Positions 32,582 to 43,760 of a stretch of 64,000 nucleotides of DNA are shown here, one piece after another. The position numbers and the translations under genes were made by a program. Within the stretch, counting starts at the first letter, position 1; every line of letters starts with the position of its first letter. Origin of the DNA: Novosphingobium sp. (lineage in GTDB: Bacteria > Pseudomonadota > Alphaproteobacteria > Sphingomonadales > Sphingomonadaceae); contig JACKKY010000007.1 of assembly GCA_024236175.1 (NCBI GenBank), positions 1 to 64,000 on the forward strand, written 5' to 3'. The notes beneath the pieces are model-generated. The model searched no databases. It was not told where the DNA came from and was given only the letters and a program-made list of their open reading frames with translations.

Positions 32582-33295
32582 TCACAGAGGGGCAAAGTCC
32601 GGGCGGCAAGAATAAACATATTGCCACGAATTTTCGACAGTGTGGCGATTTATGCCAATGAGCATCTCTTCGCCTTTCAACTGCATATAACCACTACCGA
32701 ATGGGACTAGGTCACTACCATTATTCAAGAGAAGACAATGCCTAGAGGAAATTGGTAAAAGCATGCGAGGCTTGTTTGCGTAACTGATGAGAGGGTTGCT
32801 CGAAGTTAGAAATCGCCACTCCGGACGATCGTCTGGAAGCGTTAAAACGGCGTAGGTCGCAGGAATGTATTCGCGCCAATTCTTTAGTGCAGTCCACACG
32901 CCGACGATAAGAAAATAGTCGTCACTCCAATTCGCAACTCGGTCACGATGTTGGAGCTGCAATTCCCTTTTGAGTCTAGGCTGATGGTTTTGCATAAACG
33001 AGATGGCAGCGGCTAGCGGGGCGATGCTTTCCGGCGGATCTCGCTCAACAATGCCTGAGATGACCTTGGCCGATGCTCCATCAATGTCACTTATTCGATA
33101 TTCAATCCAATTTGCATTGATTTCCTGAGGAGGTTCTTTGAGCCGATTCCAGTACTTTTTATACCCTAGGGATTTCGCGCTACCTTGGATGACCTTCGCT
33201 GTCTCTTTATCGAGTCGCCAGAGCTGTCCATCGTCGGACTCGAATCGCTCCAAATAATATCTCGGGTTGTAGTGATGCTTCTTCGGGTCTGCCAT
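32582..33295 (-). CDS. DUF4238-family protein, AT-rich
   Basis: The 237-residue protein starts with the DUF4238 signature HHYNPRYYLERF (residues 7-18), followed by LWRLDKETAKV and, mid-protein, ISFMQNHQPRLKRELQ and RFLTSSNPLIS, as in that family. Function is unknown; members often lie in accessory and defence regions. Base composition is far more AT-rich than uvrB and HigA on either side, so it was acquired horizontally. It sits in the place usually taken by HigB, in one transcription unit with the HigA-like gene, which suggests a toxin or effector. That is inference. Confidence 0.8.
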   Translation of the reverse strand: MADPKKHHYNPRYYLERFESDDGQLWRLDKETAKVIQGSAKSLGYKKYWNRLKEPPQEINANWIEYRISDIDGASAKVISGIVERDPPESIAPLAAAISFMQNHQPRLKRELQLQHRDRVANWSDDYFLIVGVWTALKNWREYIPATYAVLTLPDDRPEWRFLTSSNPLISYANKPRMLLPISSRHCLLLNNGSDLVPFGSGYMQLKGEEMLIGINRHTVENSWQYVYSCRPDFAPL

Positions 33296-33331
33296 GAGTT
33301 CTTACTTTCAGGTTTGATCTCTCGGAGTTGC

Positions 33332-35518
<2,187 letters not shown>

Positions 35519-35626
35519 GGGGCGAATATGGGGAATGCTCACGCGCCCCGCAACGAATCGTTGGCGCTTGTTGCGGCCGGTGATAGCGCTTCGCTCTGCT
35601 ACGGTTCGGGCGGAAAGGCCGGTCAC

Positions 35627-36178
35627 ATGAATTCCAGGATCACCACGGTCGCGGTCATCGCGGCGGCGCTTCAGCTTGCGGCTTGCGATTCGGCAGACAG
35701 CGGGCCGAAGACGATGGAAGAGGCGAAGGAAGAGGCCGGCAAGCTCGAGCGGCCGCGCCCCGGCCAGTACAAGCAGACGATGACCGTCACCGAGTTCGAA
35801 CTGCCCGGCGCGCCGCCGGAAATGGCCGCCCAGCTCAAGTCGGCGCTGGGACAGAGCAACGACCAGGAGTTCTGCCTGACCGAGGAGATGTCCAAGAAGG
35901 GCTTCCAGGACATGTTCCAGAAGATCGGCGACGACGGCGAGTGCAGCTACGAGCGCTTCAACGTCAGCGGCGGGGATCTCGATGCGTTGCTGCAGTGCCA
36001 GAGCGAGGCGGAAGGCAAGGCGCAGTTCTCGCTCGCCGGAAAGGTCACCACGGAAGGATCCGACATCAAGGTCCGGATCGACTCGGACAATCCGAACTCG
36101 CCCATGGGCAAGGCCAAGATCGGCATGCACATGGTCACCGAGCGCATCGGCGACTGCGCCCAGCCCAGTAGCGAGTAG
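35627..36178 (+). CDS. DUF3617 lipoprotein, copy 1
   Basis: The 183-residue protein has a lipoprotein signal (MNSRITTVAVIAAALQLAAC) with lipobox LAAC, then the DUF3617 body: RPRPGQYKQTMTVTEFELPG, the EFCLTEE cysteine and GECSYERFNVSGG. The family is abundant in sphingomonads and of unknown function. A second copy is at 46107. It diverges from uvrB and converges on gcd with 33 nt between. Ribosome site is weak. Confidence 0.82.
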   Translation: MNSRITTVAVIAAALQLAACDSADSGPKTMEEAKEEAGKLERPRPGQYKQTMTVTEFELPGAPPEMAAQLKSALGQSNDQEFCLTEEMSKKGFQDMFQKIGDDGECSYERFNVSGGDLDALLQCQSEAEGKAQFSLAGKVTTEGSDIKVRIDSDNPNSPMGKAKIGMHMVTERIGDCAQPSSE

Positions 36179-36211
36179 CGGCGCGGCCGGCCAAGGCCAG
36201 GTCGGTCGTGG

Positions 36212-38503
36212 CTAGTCGGGCAGCCTGAAAGCGATCGTCGCGTCGCCCAGCCTGGTGCCCAGCAGGGCATGGCCGCCCGCGGTCATCACGACATATTGCT
36301 TGCCGCCGGCCATGTAGGTCATCGGCGTCGACTGCCCGCCGGCGGGAAGCCGGTGCTGCCACAGGATGCGTCCCGTGCTGGTGTCGAAAGCGCGGATGAA
36401 GCGATCCAGCGTCGCCGACAGGAAGACGAGGCCGCCCCGCGTGGTCAGCGAACCGCCGAGGTTGGGCGTGCCGATCAGCAGCGGCGGGCCCGGCCCGATA
36501 CCCATCGGGCCGCTGTCCTTCGCGGTGCCGATCTCGCGCCGCCACATGGTCTTGCCCGTCTTCAGGTCGACGGCGGCAAGCTGGCCCCAGGGCGGCTGCA
36601 GGCACGGGATGCCGAGCGGCCCCATGAACAGGCCGATCTGGACAACATATGGCGTCTTCAGGGCCGGGAACGGTACCCATTCGGTGGCCGAAACGTCCTT
36701 GCGCGGCACCAGCTGGACGAAGACGGGAAAATCGTTGGTGTTCGCAATGACGATCTTGTTGTCGTCATCCACCGAGATGCCGGACCAGCCGATGCCGCCG
36801 GTCGCGCCGGGATAGATCAGCGTGCGGTAGAGGCCGGGCGGGGTGAACGGGCCTTCGTAGCGCATCTGCCTGAACGCGATCCGGCACATCATCTGGTCGA
36901 TCGGCGTCGCCCCCCACATCGACGCTTCGGTCAGCGGCGGCGGCAGGAAGTTGATCTCGGAGATCGGCTGGGTCTTGCTCAGCGCTTCTCCCGGCATGGC
37001 CCCGGAGGGCACCGGGGTTTCGGGCGCGGGTACGATCTCCGCTCCTGTGCGACGGTCGAGCACGAAGATGTCGCCGCGCTTGGTGCCCTGCAGCAGGGCC
37101 GGGCGGTTCCCGTTCGGTCCGGGAAGCGTGATCAGGGTCGGTTGCGCCGGCACGTCGTAGTCCCACAGGTCGTGGTGAGTCGTCTGGTAGGACCAGCGCA
37201 CCCGTCCGTCCGCAATGTTCAGGGCGACGATGGCGCTGCCGTACTTCTCGTCGAAGGGCCGGCGGTTGACGCCGTACTGGTCCGGGCTGGGGTTGCCGGT
37301 GGGGACGTAGACCAGCCCCAGCTCCTCGTCTGCGGCGAAGGCGGTCCAGGCGTTGGCGGTGCCGCGCGTGTAGGTTTCGCCTTCCTCGGGCGCCCCGATC
37401 CGGTCCGGAGCGCCCATGTCCCAGGCCCAGCGCAAAGCCCCGGTCTTCGCATCGAAGGCCCTGACGACGCCGGAGGCGATATCCGCGTTCTGGTTGTCGT
37501 TGACGAAGGCTCCGGTGATGATGACGTCCTTCACCACGGTCGGCGCCGAGTTCACGGTGTAGTCGCTCGGCCCGACTTCGCCCATTCCCGCCAGCAGGTC
37601 GACTTCGCCGCGCGTGCCAAAATCCTCGCAGGGCTTGCCGGAAGCGGCATCCATCGCGCGCAGCACGCCTCCGGGGCCTCCGGCGATGATCCGTTCGGCG
37701 CAAAGGCCGGTTCCTTCGGGTACGCGATAGAAGCTCACGCCGCGACAGGTCGCCAGGGTGAGCTGCGAGATGTCGCGCCTGGGGTCGTTGCGCCACTTCT
37801 CCTTGCCGGTCACCGGATCGAGAGCGAACACCACGCCATGCGGCGTGCAGGTGTAGAGCGTGTTCCCGATCTTGATCGGCGTCGCCTCGCCCTTGCCGCT
37901 GTCGCCGGAATTGTGGACCCAGGCGACTTCCAGCCTGTCGACGTTCTGCGTGTTGATCTGGGAGAGCGCCGCGAAATGCTTTCCGTGGAGATCGTTGGCG
38001 TAGTGTGGCCAGTCGGTGTCCGTTCCCGGATTCGCGGCAGCGGCGACCGGCGAGGGCGGTGCATCCACCGACGCGGTATTTTCATGCTGTACGAAGCGAA
38101 ACACGATGACGGCGAGAACCACCGCGGCGGCCAGCCCCGCCGTGCTGTGCCAGAGCGCCGACCTGCCGGTATCGTGCAGGCCGCGGCGGACCCAGGGCAG
38201 GGCGAGCCAGATTGCGAGCACCGCGGGTGCGAACAGCCGTGCCGCCAGGGCCCATGGGTTGGCGCCGGATTCAACTACGGCCCAGACCAGCGTGATCGCC
38301 AGCATCAGTGCATAGATATGTTCGCCCCAGCGCGACCCGCGCCAGTAGAGCACGCCCGAAATGAGTACGGCAGCACCGGCGGCCAGGTAATAGAATGATC
38401 CGCCAAGCGAGGCGAGGTAGCCGCCCCCGGCGAGCAGCACCGCTCCGATCAGGAACAGCAGCGCACCCGAGATCCTCGTCAGGAACGTCGTATTTCCGGC
38501 CAT
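36212..38503 (-). CDS. gcd: Membrane-bound PQQ-dependent glucose/quinate/shikimate dehydrogenase
   Basis: The 763-residue quinoprotein has five N-terminal membrane segments (residues 8-145), then a periplasmic beta-propeller beginning DWPHYANDLHGKHFAALSQIN, typical of the glucose dehydrogenase branch. It oxidises sugars such as glucose in the periplasm and passes electrons to ubiquinone. TNDFPVFVQLVPR, WGQLAAVDLKTGKTMWRREIG and GGLVFLSATLDRFIRAFD are canonical propeller motifs. PQQ synthesis genes are not in the window, so the cofactor may come from elsewhere. Length matches the family (E. coli Gcd 796). Confidence 0.93.
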   Translation of the reverse strand: MAGNTTFLTRISGALLFLIGAVLLAGGGYLASLGGSFYYLAAGAAVLISGVLYWRGSRWGEHIYALMLAITLVWAVVESGANPWALAARLFAPAVLAIWLALPWVRRGLHDTGRSALWHSTAGLAAAVVLAVIVFRFVQHENTASVDAPPSPVAAAANPGTDTDWPHYANDLHGKHFAALSQINTQNVDRLEVAWVHNSGDSGKGEATPIKIGNTLYTCTPHGVVFALDPVTGKEKWRNDPRRDISQLTLATCRGVSFYRVPEGTGLCAERIIAGGPGGVLRAMDAASGKPCEDFGTRGEVDLLAGMGEVGPSDYTVNSAPTVVKDVIITGAFVNDNQNADIASGVVRAFDAKTGALRWAWDMGAPDRIGAPEEGETYTRGTANAWTAFAADEELGLVYVPTGNPSPDQYGVNRRPFDEKYGSAIVALNIADGRVRWSYQTTHHDLWDYDVPAQPTLITLPGPNGNRPALLQGTKRGDIFVLDRRTGAEIVPAPETPVPSGAMPGEALSKTQPISEINFLPPPLTEASMWGATPIDQMMCRIAFRQMRYEGPFTPPGLYRTLIYPGATGGIGWSGISVDDDNKIVIANTNDFPVFVQLVPRKDVSATEWVPFPALKTPYVVQIGLFMGPLGIPCLQPPWGQLAAVDLKTGKTMWRREIGTAKDSGPMGIGPGPPLLIGTPNLGGSLTTRGGLVFLSATLDRFIRAFDTSTGRILWQHRLPAGGQSTPMTYMAGGKQYVVMTAGGHALLGTRLGDATIAFRLPD

Positions 38504-38715
38504 TTACCCCTCACCGATCCCTCGCGCCGGTTCTTCTGCAGCGGAGCAGAGCGGCACCTTGTCGGCGGGCACGGTAATTCGGGAAATGCCCTTGGGCAAT
38601 CGTTACTCCACATGGCCGGACAAGCGCGGCGAAGGGCGCGATTGGCATCGCGCGCCAAAAGCGCCTAGCGTGCGCCGCCTGAGACGGCCGGCTCGGCGAG
38701 TGGGGGAACAAGATC

Positions 38716-40122
38716 ATGGATCAGGCGGCGCTTACGGCCTTGCTCGGCGAGGTATCGTCATTCGTGTGGGGCACGCCGCTGCTCGTCCTGCTGCTCGGTA
38801 CGGGGCTCTACCTGACCTTCGCGATGCGCTTCATGCCGGTGCGCAGGATCGGAACCGCCTTCCGCCTGCTGTTCCGGGGTCGCCATCCTGGCGCCGAGCC
38901 GGGTGACATCACCCCGTTCCAGACGCTGATGACGGCGCTGGCCGCGACGATCGGCACCGGCAACATCGCCGGCGTCGCGACCGCGATCGCGCTGGGCGGT
39001 CCGGGCGCGGTGTTCTGGATGTGGATGACGGCGCTGGTCGGCATGGCGACGAAATACGCCGAAGCGGTGCTGGCGGTGAACTTCCGAGAGGTCGATGCGG
39101 ACGGGCGCCACGTCGGCGGGCCGATGTATTACATCCGCAACGGGCTGGGGAAGAACTGGGGCTGGCTGGCATTCCTGTTCGCGCTGTTCGCCGCGCTGGC
39201 GGGCTTGGGCATCGGCAACATGGTGCAGGCCAATTCGGTCGTCGCGGTGATGAAATCGAGCTTCGGCCTGTCCGAATGGGTGGTCGGCGTCGTGCTGGCG
39301 ACGCTGGTTTTCGCCGTGATCATCGGCGGCGTGAAGCGGATCGGCGCGGTTGCCGAATACCTCGTGCCGTTCATGGCGGTGGCCTATGTGCTGGGCGGAC
39401 TGACCGTGATCGCGCTGAACTGGCAGGACATTCCCGAAGGGCTCGCCTTCATCGTCAGGAGCGCCTTTACCCCGACGGCGGCGACCGGCGGTTTCGCTGG
39501 CGCGGCGATCTGGGCGGGCATCCGCTTCGGTGTCGCCCGCGGCGTGTTCTCGAACGAGGCTGGGCTCGGCTCGGCGGCGATCGCCCATGCCGCCGCCAAG
39601 ACGAAGGACCCCGTGCAGCAGGGTATGATCGCCATGCTGGGCACTTTCATCGACACGCTGCTGGTCTGCACGATCACCGCGCTGGTGATCGTCACTGTCC
39701 ACGTCCCGGTCGAAATGGGCGACGGCTCCACGCAGATGATGGCGGCATGGGCTTCGGGCCAGACCGGCGCGGAGCTCACCTCGCTTGCTTTCGGCGCAGG
39801 GCTTCCCGGCGTCGGCCAGTGGATCGTCACTTTCGGGCTGGTGCTGTTCGCTTTCACGACGATGCTGAGCTGGAGCTACTACGGCGAGCGCTCGGCCGAA
39901 TACCTGTTCGGCGTGCGAGTGGTGCTGCCCTATCGCTATCTGTGGGTGGTCTTCGTGTTCCTCGGCTCGGTGGCGGAACTCAAGCTGGTGTGGACCGTGA
40001 CAGACATCCTCAACGGCCTGATGGCGGTGCCCAACCTGATCGCACTGCTGCTGCTTTCCGGCACGGTGATCCGCCTGACGCGGGGCTCGGCTGCCGCGAG
40101 CAGCGGCAAGCTTCCGGGATAG
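38716..40122 (+). CDS. Alanine/glycine:cation symporter (AGCS family)
   Basis: The 468-residue transporter has about ten membrane segments and the family's signature regions: TALAATIGTGNIAGVATAIALGGPGAVFWMW near residue 75, GGPMYYI, and FGVARGVFSNEAGLGSAAIAHAAA. It takes up small neutral amino acids with sodium or protons at the inner membrane. The ATG at 38716 begins the homology (MDQAALTALLGEV). Gene and gcd are divergent; the 212-bp gap contains no clear feature apart from promoters that cannot be located with confidence. Confidence 0.93.
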   Translation: MDQAALTALLGEVSSFVWGTPLLVLLLGTGLYLTFAMRFMPVRRIGTAFRLLFRGRHPGAEPGDITPFQTLMTALAATIGTGNIAGVATAIALGGPGAVFWMWMTALVGMATKYAEAVLAVNFREVDADGRHVGGPMYYIRNGLGKNWGWLAFLFALFAALAGLGIGNMVQANSVVAVMKSSFGLSEWVVGVVLATLVFAVIIGGVKRIGAVAEYLVPFMAVAYVLGGLTVIALNWQDIPEGLAFIVRSAFTPTAATGGFAGAAIWAGIRFGVARGVFSNEAGLGSAAIAHAAAKTKDPVQQGMIAMLGTFIDTLLVCTITALVIVTVHVPVEMGDGSTQMMAAWASGQTGAELTSLAFGAGLPGVGQWIVTFGLVLFAFTTMLSWSYYGERSAEYLFGVRVVLPYRYLWVVFVFLGSVAELKLVWTVTDILNGLMAVPNLIALLLLSGTVIRLTRGSAAASSGKLPG

Positions 40123-40134
40123 CTTTGAGCTGGT

Positions 40135-40244
40135 TCCCCTCCCGCTTGCGGGAGGGGCTAGGGGTGGGTGCGCGACCGCTACGTCGCGCTTCCGTCCGCC
40201 CCGTTGCAGGCCCACCCCCGACCCCTCCCGCAAGCGGGAGGGGA
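40135..40244. repeat. Paired inverted hairpin repeats after the AGCS gene
   Basis: TCCCCTCCCGCTTGCGGGAG at 40135-40154 and its inverted partner at 40222-40243 (CCCCTCCCGCAAGCGGGAGG) bracket about 70 bp that include GGGGTGGG and CCCACCCC. The units are the same as in 3624-3743 and 11417-11498. Convergent genes lie on both sides, so the element could terminate both transcripts. Confidence 0.78.
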
Positions 40245-40255
40245 GGAATTGCCTC

Positions 40256-41035
40256 TCACTCCATCCGCACCCATGGCTGGTGCGCCGTGCCGCCGCCGTC
40301 GACCATGAAGGTCTGCCCGGTGACGTATTCCGCCTTGTCGGAGGCAAGGAAGGCCACCATCGCCGCCACGTCCTCGGGAAGGCCGAGGCGCGGAGTAAGG
40401 CGTGTGCGCGTCATCATGTCGAGCATGCTCTCCGGCATCATCTCCTTGGTCGCATCGGTCCAGACGCTGCCGGGACAGACCGAATTGCAGCGGATGCCCT
40501 GCTTGCCGTAGGTGGTCGCTATCGAGCGGGCGAGGCTGAGCAGGGCCGCCTTGGTCGCGGAATAGGCGAACAGGCCGACGTCGCCCAGGACGCCCGCCGT
40601 CGATCCGAAATTGACGATCGCGCCGCCGCCGCGCTCCAGCATCACGGGAATGGCGTGCTTGCAGCACAGCATCGTGCCGCGCAGGTTCACCGCCATCGCC
40701 GTGTCCCAGTATTCGGAGGACATGGTCAGGAGGTCCCGGTCCTTGTCGATGCCCTGCATGAAGGCCGCGACGTTGACGAGCACGTCGATGCCGCCGAAGG
40801 CCTCGCCAGCGCCGCGCATCAGCGCCTTGATGTCCTTTTCCGATGTCAGGTCGGCCTCATGGACGGATACTTCGCCGCAATCCTCGCTGATCCGCTCGGC
40901 GGTCTGTTCGAGCCCGGTTCCGGGCAGGTCGGTGATGACGACTTTCGCGCCTTCCTTCGCGATCTCGCAAGCGCAGGCGCTCCCGAGATTGCCTGCCGCG
41001 CCGGTCACCACGGCTACCTTTCCCTGCAGAAGCAT
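40256..41035 (-). CDS. Short-chain dehydrogenase/reductase, catabolic operon
   Basis: The 259-residue Rossmann enzyme has VTGAAGNLGSACA for NAD(P) binding, the NVAAF motif, and catalytic S and Y in GSTAGV...YSATKAALLS. Such enzymes oxidise or reduce a ring or side-chain hydroxyl. It is the last gene of a four-gene leftward operon and starts 8 nt after the FAD enzyme ends. The C-terminus (VDGGGTAHQPWVRME) is complete. Substrate is unknown. Confidence 0.9.
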   Translation of the reverse strand: MLLQGKVAVVTGAAGNLGSACACEIAKEGAKVVITDLPGTGLEQTAERISEDCGEVSVHEADLTSEKDIKALMRGAGEAFGGIDVLVNVAAFMQGIDKDRDLLTMSSEYWDTAMAVNLRGTMLCCKHAIPVMLERGGGAIVNFGSTAGVLGDVGLFAYSATKAALLSLARSIATTYGKQGIRCNSVCPGSVWTDATKEMMPESMLDMMTRTRLTPRLGLPEDVAAMVAFLASDKAEYVTGQTFMVDGGGTAHQPWVRME

Positions 41036-41042
41036 GTCGACC

Positions 41043-42716
41043 TCAGATTCCCTCGTTGCCGAGATTGGCCGCGTGCTTGGCGGCGACGAAGCCCCAGGTG
41101 AAGCTCGGACCGATCGAGGAGCCGGCGCCAGGATAGGAGCGGCCCATGACCGACGCCGTGGTCGTGCCCGTTGCGTAGAGGCCCGGGATCACGGAGCCGT
41201 CTTCGCGCATGACGCGGGCGTTGCTGTCGGTCACCACGCCGCCGTAGGTGCCGACGTCGCCGGGCACGATCTGGACCGCATAGAACGGACCTTCCTCAAC
41301 AGTGCCCAGTGTGGCGTTGGGCTTGTGGGTATAGTCGCCGAGGAAGCGGTCATAGGCGCGGTCGCCGCGCCCGAATTCCTCGTCCCTGCCCTGGCGCGCG
41401 AAGGTGTTGAAACGCTCGGTCGTGGCCTTGAGCGCGGCCGGATCGACGTTGATCGCCGCCGCGAGATCCTCGATCGTCTTGCCGGTCACGAGATAGCCGG
41501 ATTCGAACCAGATGTCGGGCTTCTTCGAACCCGGCATCGTGTGGGCGAGCATGTGATAGCGCATGAACTGGCTGTCCATGATCATCCAGCTCGGCACCGC
41601 GGGCACGGTCTCATGCCGCTTGAGCATGCCCTGGCAGAACGACATGTAGGAGCCGCCCTCGTTCATGTAGCGCACGCCGGTCTGGTCGACGAGGAAGGCG
41701 TGCGGCTTGGCGAGCTGGGTCTGCATCCCGGCCGGATCGGGGTCGGTCGGGGGCAGGGACATCTGATTGCCCACCATTTCGTTCATCTGCCCCATGGCCG
41801 CGCCGATCCGCATCATCTCCTGGTGCATGTCGCCGGTGTCGCCCGGCGCGGCATGCGTCCATTCCTTGCGGGTGTGGGGGATGTACTTGTCGCGCATCTC
41901 CTGGTTGTGGGCGAAGCCGCCGGCATTCAGCAGCACGCCCGCCCGTGCGCCGACGCGCCAGGGCTTGCCGTCCTTTTCGGTGACGACGCCGACGCAGGCG
42001 CCATCCTGGATGATCACTTCCCTGACCGGCGAATGGGTGCGCAGCTCCACTCCGGACTTGAGCGCCGCCTGCAGCATGCGTCCCTGCAGCGCCGCCCCGG
42101 CGGTAACCCAGTGCTTGCCCGTGAGCTTGCCGGACAAGCCCTTCATCACGGTCTTGAACGCAACCCATCGCGCTTTCCACGAACGCCGGATCAGCGGGAG
42201 CGTCATCGCATGATAGATCGGCACTGCCATCTGGAACTTGTTCGGGCGCAGCTTGTCCTTCCATTCACCGAGCTGGTTGACGTCGAACAGGTCGGCGACG
42301 ACCGTTCGGCCCGGCTCGCTGCCGCCGGGCAGTTCGTCGTTATAGTCCGGCCAGTAGGGTCCCCGGCTGAAGGGGATGCCCTGCGAAATCAGGAATTCCA
42401 GCATTTCGGGGGCTTCGCGAAGATAGGCGAGGCGCCGCTCGCGCGTGGCGCCGGGCACATCCTGCTGCTCGCCGATGAGCGAGTCGAGATAGGTCGCCGC
42501 CTTCTCGAAGCTGTCCTCCACTCCGGCGGGCGCCATGAAGCGGTTGTTCGGGATCCACATCACCCCGCCGGCCCTTGCGGTCGAGCCGCCGATCAGGTCG
42601 GTCTTCTCCAGGATCAGCACGCGCTTGCCGGCCTTGCGCATCACCAGGCCCGCGCACATCGAGCCGCCGCCGCTGCCGACGACCACGAAATCGAATGTCT
42701 CGTCCATGCCTTCCAT
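41043..42716 (-). CDS. FAD-dependent dehydrogenase, 3-ketosteroid dehydrogenase/fumarate reductase type
   Basis: The 557-residue flavoprotein begins with a Rossmann motif (FVVVGSGGGSMCAGLVMRKAG), then EKTDLIGGSTARAGGVMWIPN, and ends with GLYATGTTTASVMGRSYPGAGSSIGPSFTWG, the hallmarks of the KstD-like and FAD-binding FrdA-type family. It would introduce a double bond next to a carbonyl or reduce one. GGAG lies 7 nt before the ATG at 42716. It is third in the leftward operon, after the Gfo/Idh gene with a 30-nt gap. Confidence 0.88.
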   Translation of the reverse strand: MEGMDETFDFVVVGSGGGSMCAGLVMRKAGKRVLILEKTDLIGGSTARAGGVMWIPNNRFMAPAGVEDSFEKAATYLDSLIGEQQDVPGATRERRLAYLREAPEMLEFLISQGIPFSRGPYWPDYNDELPGGSEPGRTVVADLFDVNQLGEWKDKLRPNKFQMAVPIYHAMTLPLIRRSWKARWVAFKTVMKGLSGKLTGKHWVTAGAALQGRMLQAALKSGVELRTHSPVREVIIQDGACVGVVTEKDGKPWRVGARAGVLLNAGGFAHNQEMRDKYIPHTRKEWTHAAPGDTGDMHQEMMRIGAAMGQMNEMVGNQMSLPPTDPDPAGMQTQLAKPHAFLVDQTGVRYMNEGGSYMSFCQGMLKRHETVPAVPSWMIMDSQFMRYHMLAHTMPGSKKPDIWFESGYLVTGKTIEDLAAAINVDPAALKATTERFNTFARQGRDEEFGRGDRAYDRFLGDYTHKPNATLGTVEEGPFYAVQIVPGDVGTYGGVVTDSNARVMREDGSVIPGLYATGTTTASVMGRSYPGAGSSIGPSFTWGFVAAKHAANLGNEGI

Positions 42717-42746
42717 CAAATCTCTCCCCCTCTCGGTATCCGGCGC

Positions 42747-43760
42747 TCAGGCCGTCACCATGTTGTTCCTGAGCATGTCCATGGCCTCCGCCATCGCGAC
42801 TGCGTCGTCGAAATCCGGCTTGATCTGCGTCCCGGTCTCCAGCGCCTGCTTCACCTGGGCAAGCCACGGCATCAGCGAGGGTTCGTGGGCTTCGCCCGGC
42901 GCCGGGGTGAAATCCTCGACGGCGTCTCCCTCGCCCGGCAGCAGGCCGCGCTTGATCCTCTCTTCCGCCGAAAGCCCCTCCACGTCGACGGCGCTGCGCA
43001 CCGTCAGCTTGGTGTCGTTGATGACCTCGATCGCCCCTTCGCTCCCGGTGACCGTGACCCGGCTGGGAAGCGGTACGGGAGCGCAATAGCCGGTGTCGTG
43101 CGAGACGGTGCAGCCGTTCTCCATGAGGAACCATGCCGAATAGGCGTCCTCGGCGGTCGCGTCCTGCGTGGCGCCTTCGCGGTCCTTGCGCGTGAGCCAT
43201 TCGGTGCGCGCCACCCCGCCGCAATCGGCCACTTCGCTGTCGAACAGGCAGCGCATGAAGTCGATCAGGTGCGATCCGTAGGCGTTGATCCAGCCTCCGC
43301 CCAGCGCCTTGTCGTGCACCCAGCCATGGGTGCCGCCGCGAAAGCCGTTCGAGATGAAGGTCCAGCTCAGGTGCTTGGGCTCGCCGATGGCGCCGCCGCG
43401 AACCAGCTCCAGGATGCGCGCGCGCACCGGCTTGTTGCGCATTTCCAGATTGGCGAAGTGAAGCACGCCCTTGGCCCTGGCCGTGTCGCGCATGTCCCTG
43501 GCCTGATGCGCATTGAGGCCGAACGGCTTGTCGCACAGCACGGCGTGGCCGCGATCGAGCGCCATCATGACGTGCTCGTGGTGCATGAACGGCGGCGAAT
43601 GGATCGAGACGAGATCCGCGTCCGAGGCGATTGCGCGCTCCACCGCCGCCGCGTCGCGCGGGGTGACGACCTCGGTCTCGGCACCCAGCTTCTCGAAGAC
43701 CGGTGCGACTGCATATTTGCCGAAGCCGGCTCCGATGATGATGACCTTCACCCGGCTCAC
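42747..43760 (-). CDS. Gfo/Idh/MocA-family oxidoreductase
   Basis: The 337-residue protein has the N-terminal Rossmann fold (VIIIGAGFGKYAVAPVF), VSIHSPPFMHHEHVMMALDRGHAVLCDKPFGLNAHQARDM with the family's catalytic EKP-like DKPF segment, and the long second domain typical of this family. It uses NAD(P) to act on a sugar-like or cyclic substrate. Its GTG start overlaps the stop of the DapB-like gene by 4 nt. No motif tells the substrate. Confidence 0.88.
   Translation of the reverse strand: MSRVKVIIIGAGFGKYAVAPVFEKLGAETEVVTPRDAAAVERAIASDADLVSIHSPPFMHHEHVMMALDRGHAVLCDKPFGLNAHQARDMRDTARAKGVLHFANLEMRNKPVRARILELVRGGAIGEPKHLSWTFISNGFRGGTHGWVHDKALGGGWINAYGSHLIDFMRCLFDSEVADCGGVARTEWLTRKDREGATQDATAEDAYSAWFLMENGCTVSHDTGYCAPVPLPSRVTVTGSEGAIEVINDTKLTVRSAVDVEGLSAEERIKRGLLPGEGDAVEDFTPAPGEAHEPSLMPWLAQVKQALETGTQIKPDFDDAVAMAEAMDMLRNNMVTA

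Noticed and set aside
35519..35626. LexA box upstream of uvrB
   Set aside because: No GTTC-N7-GTTC or similar pair was found.
35519..36130. N-terminal extension of uvrB by about 200 codons
   Set aside because: It is antisense to the DUF3617 lipoprotein gene and not like any UvrB; the ATG at 35518 fits the family.
36269..38398. A 709-codon open frame on the + strand
   Set aside because: It is antisense to the PQQ glucose dehydrogenase gene and has shadow-type composition.
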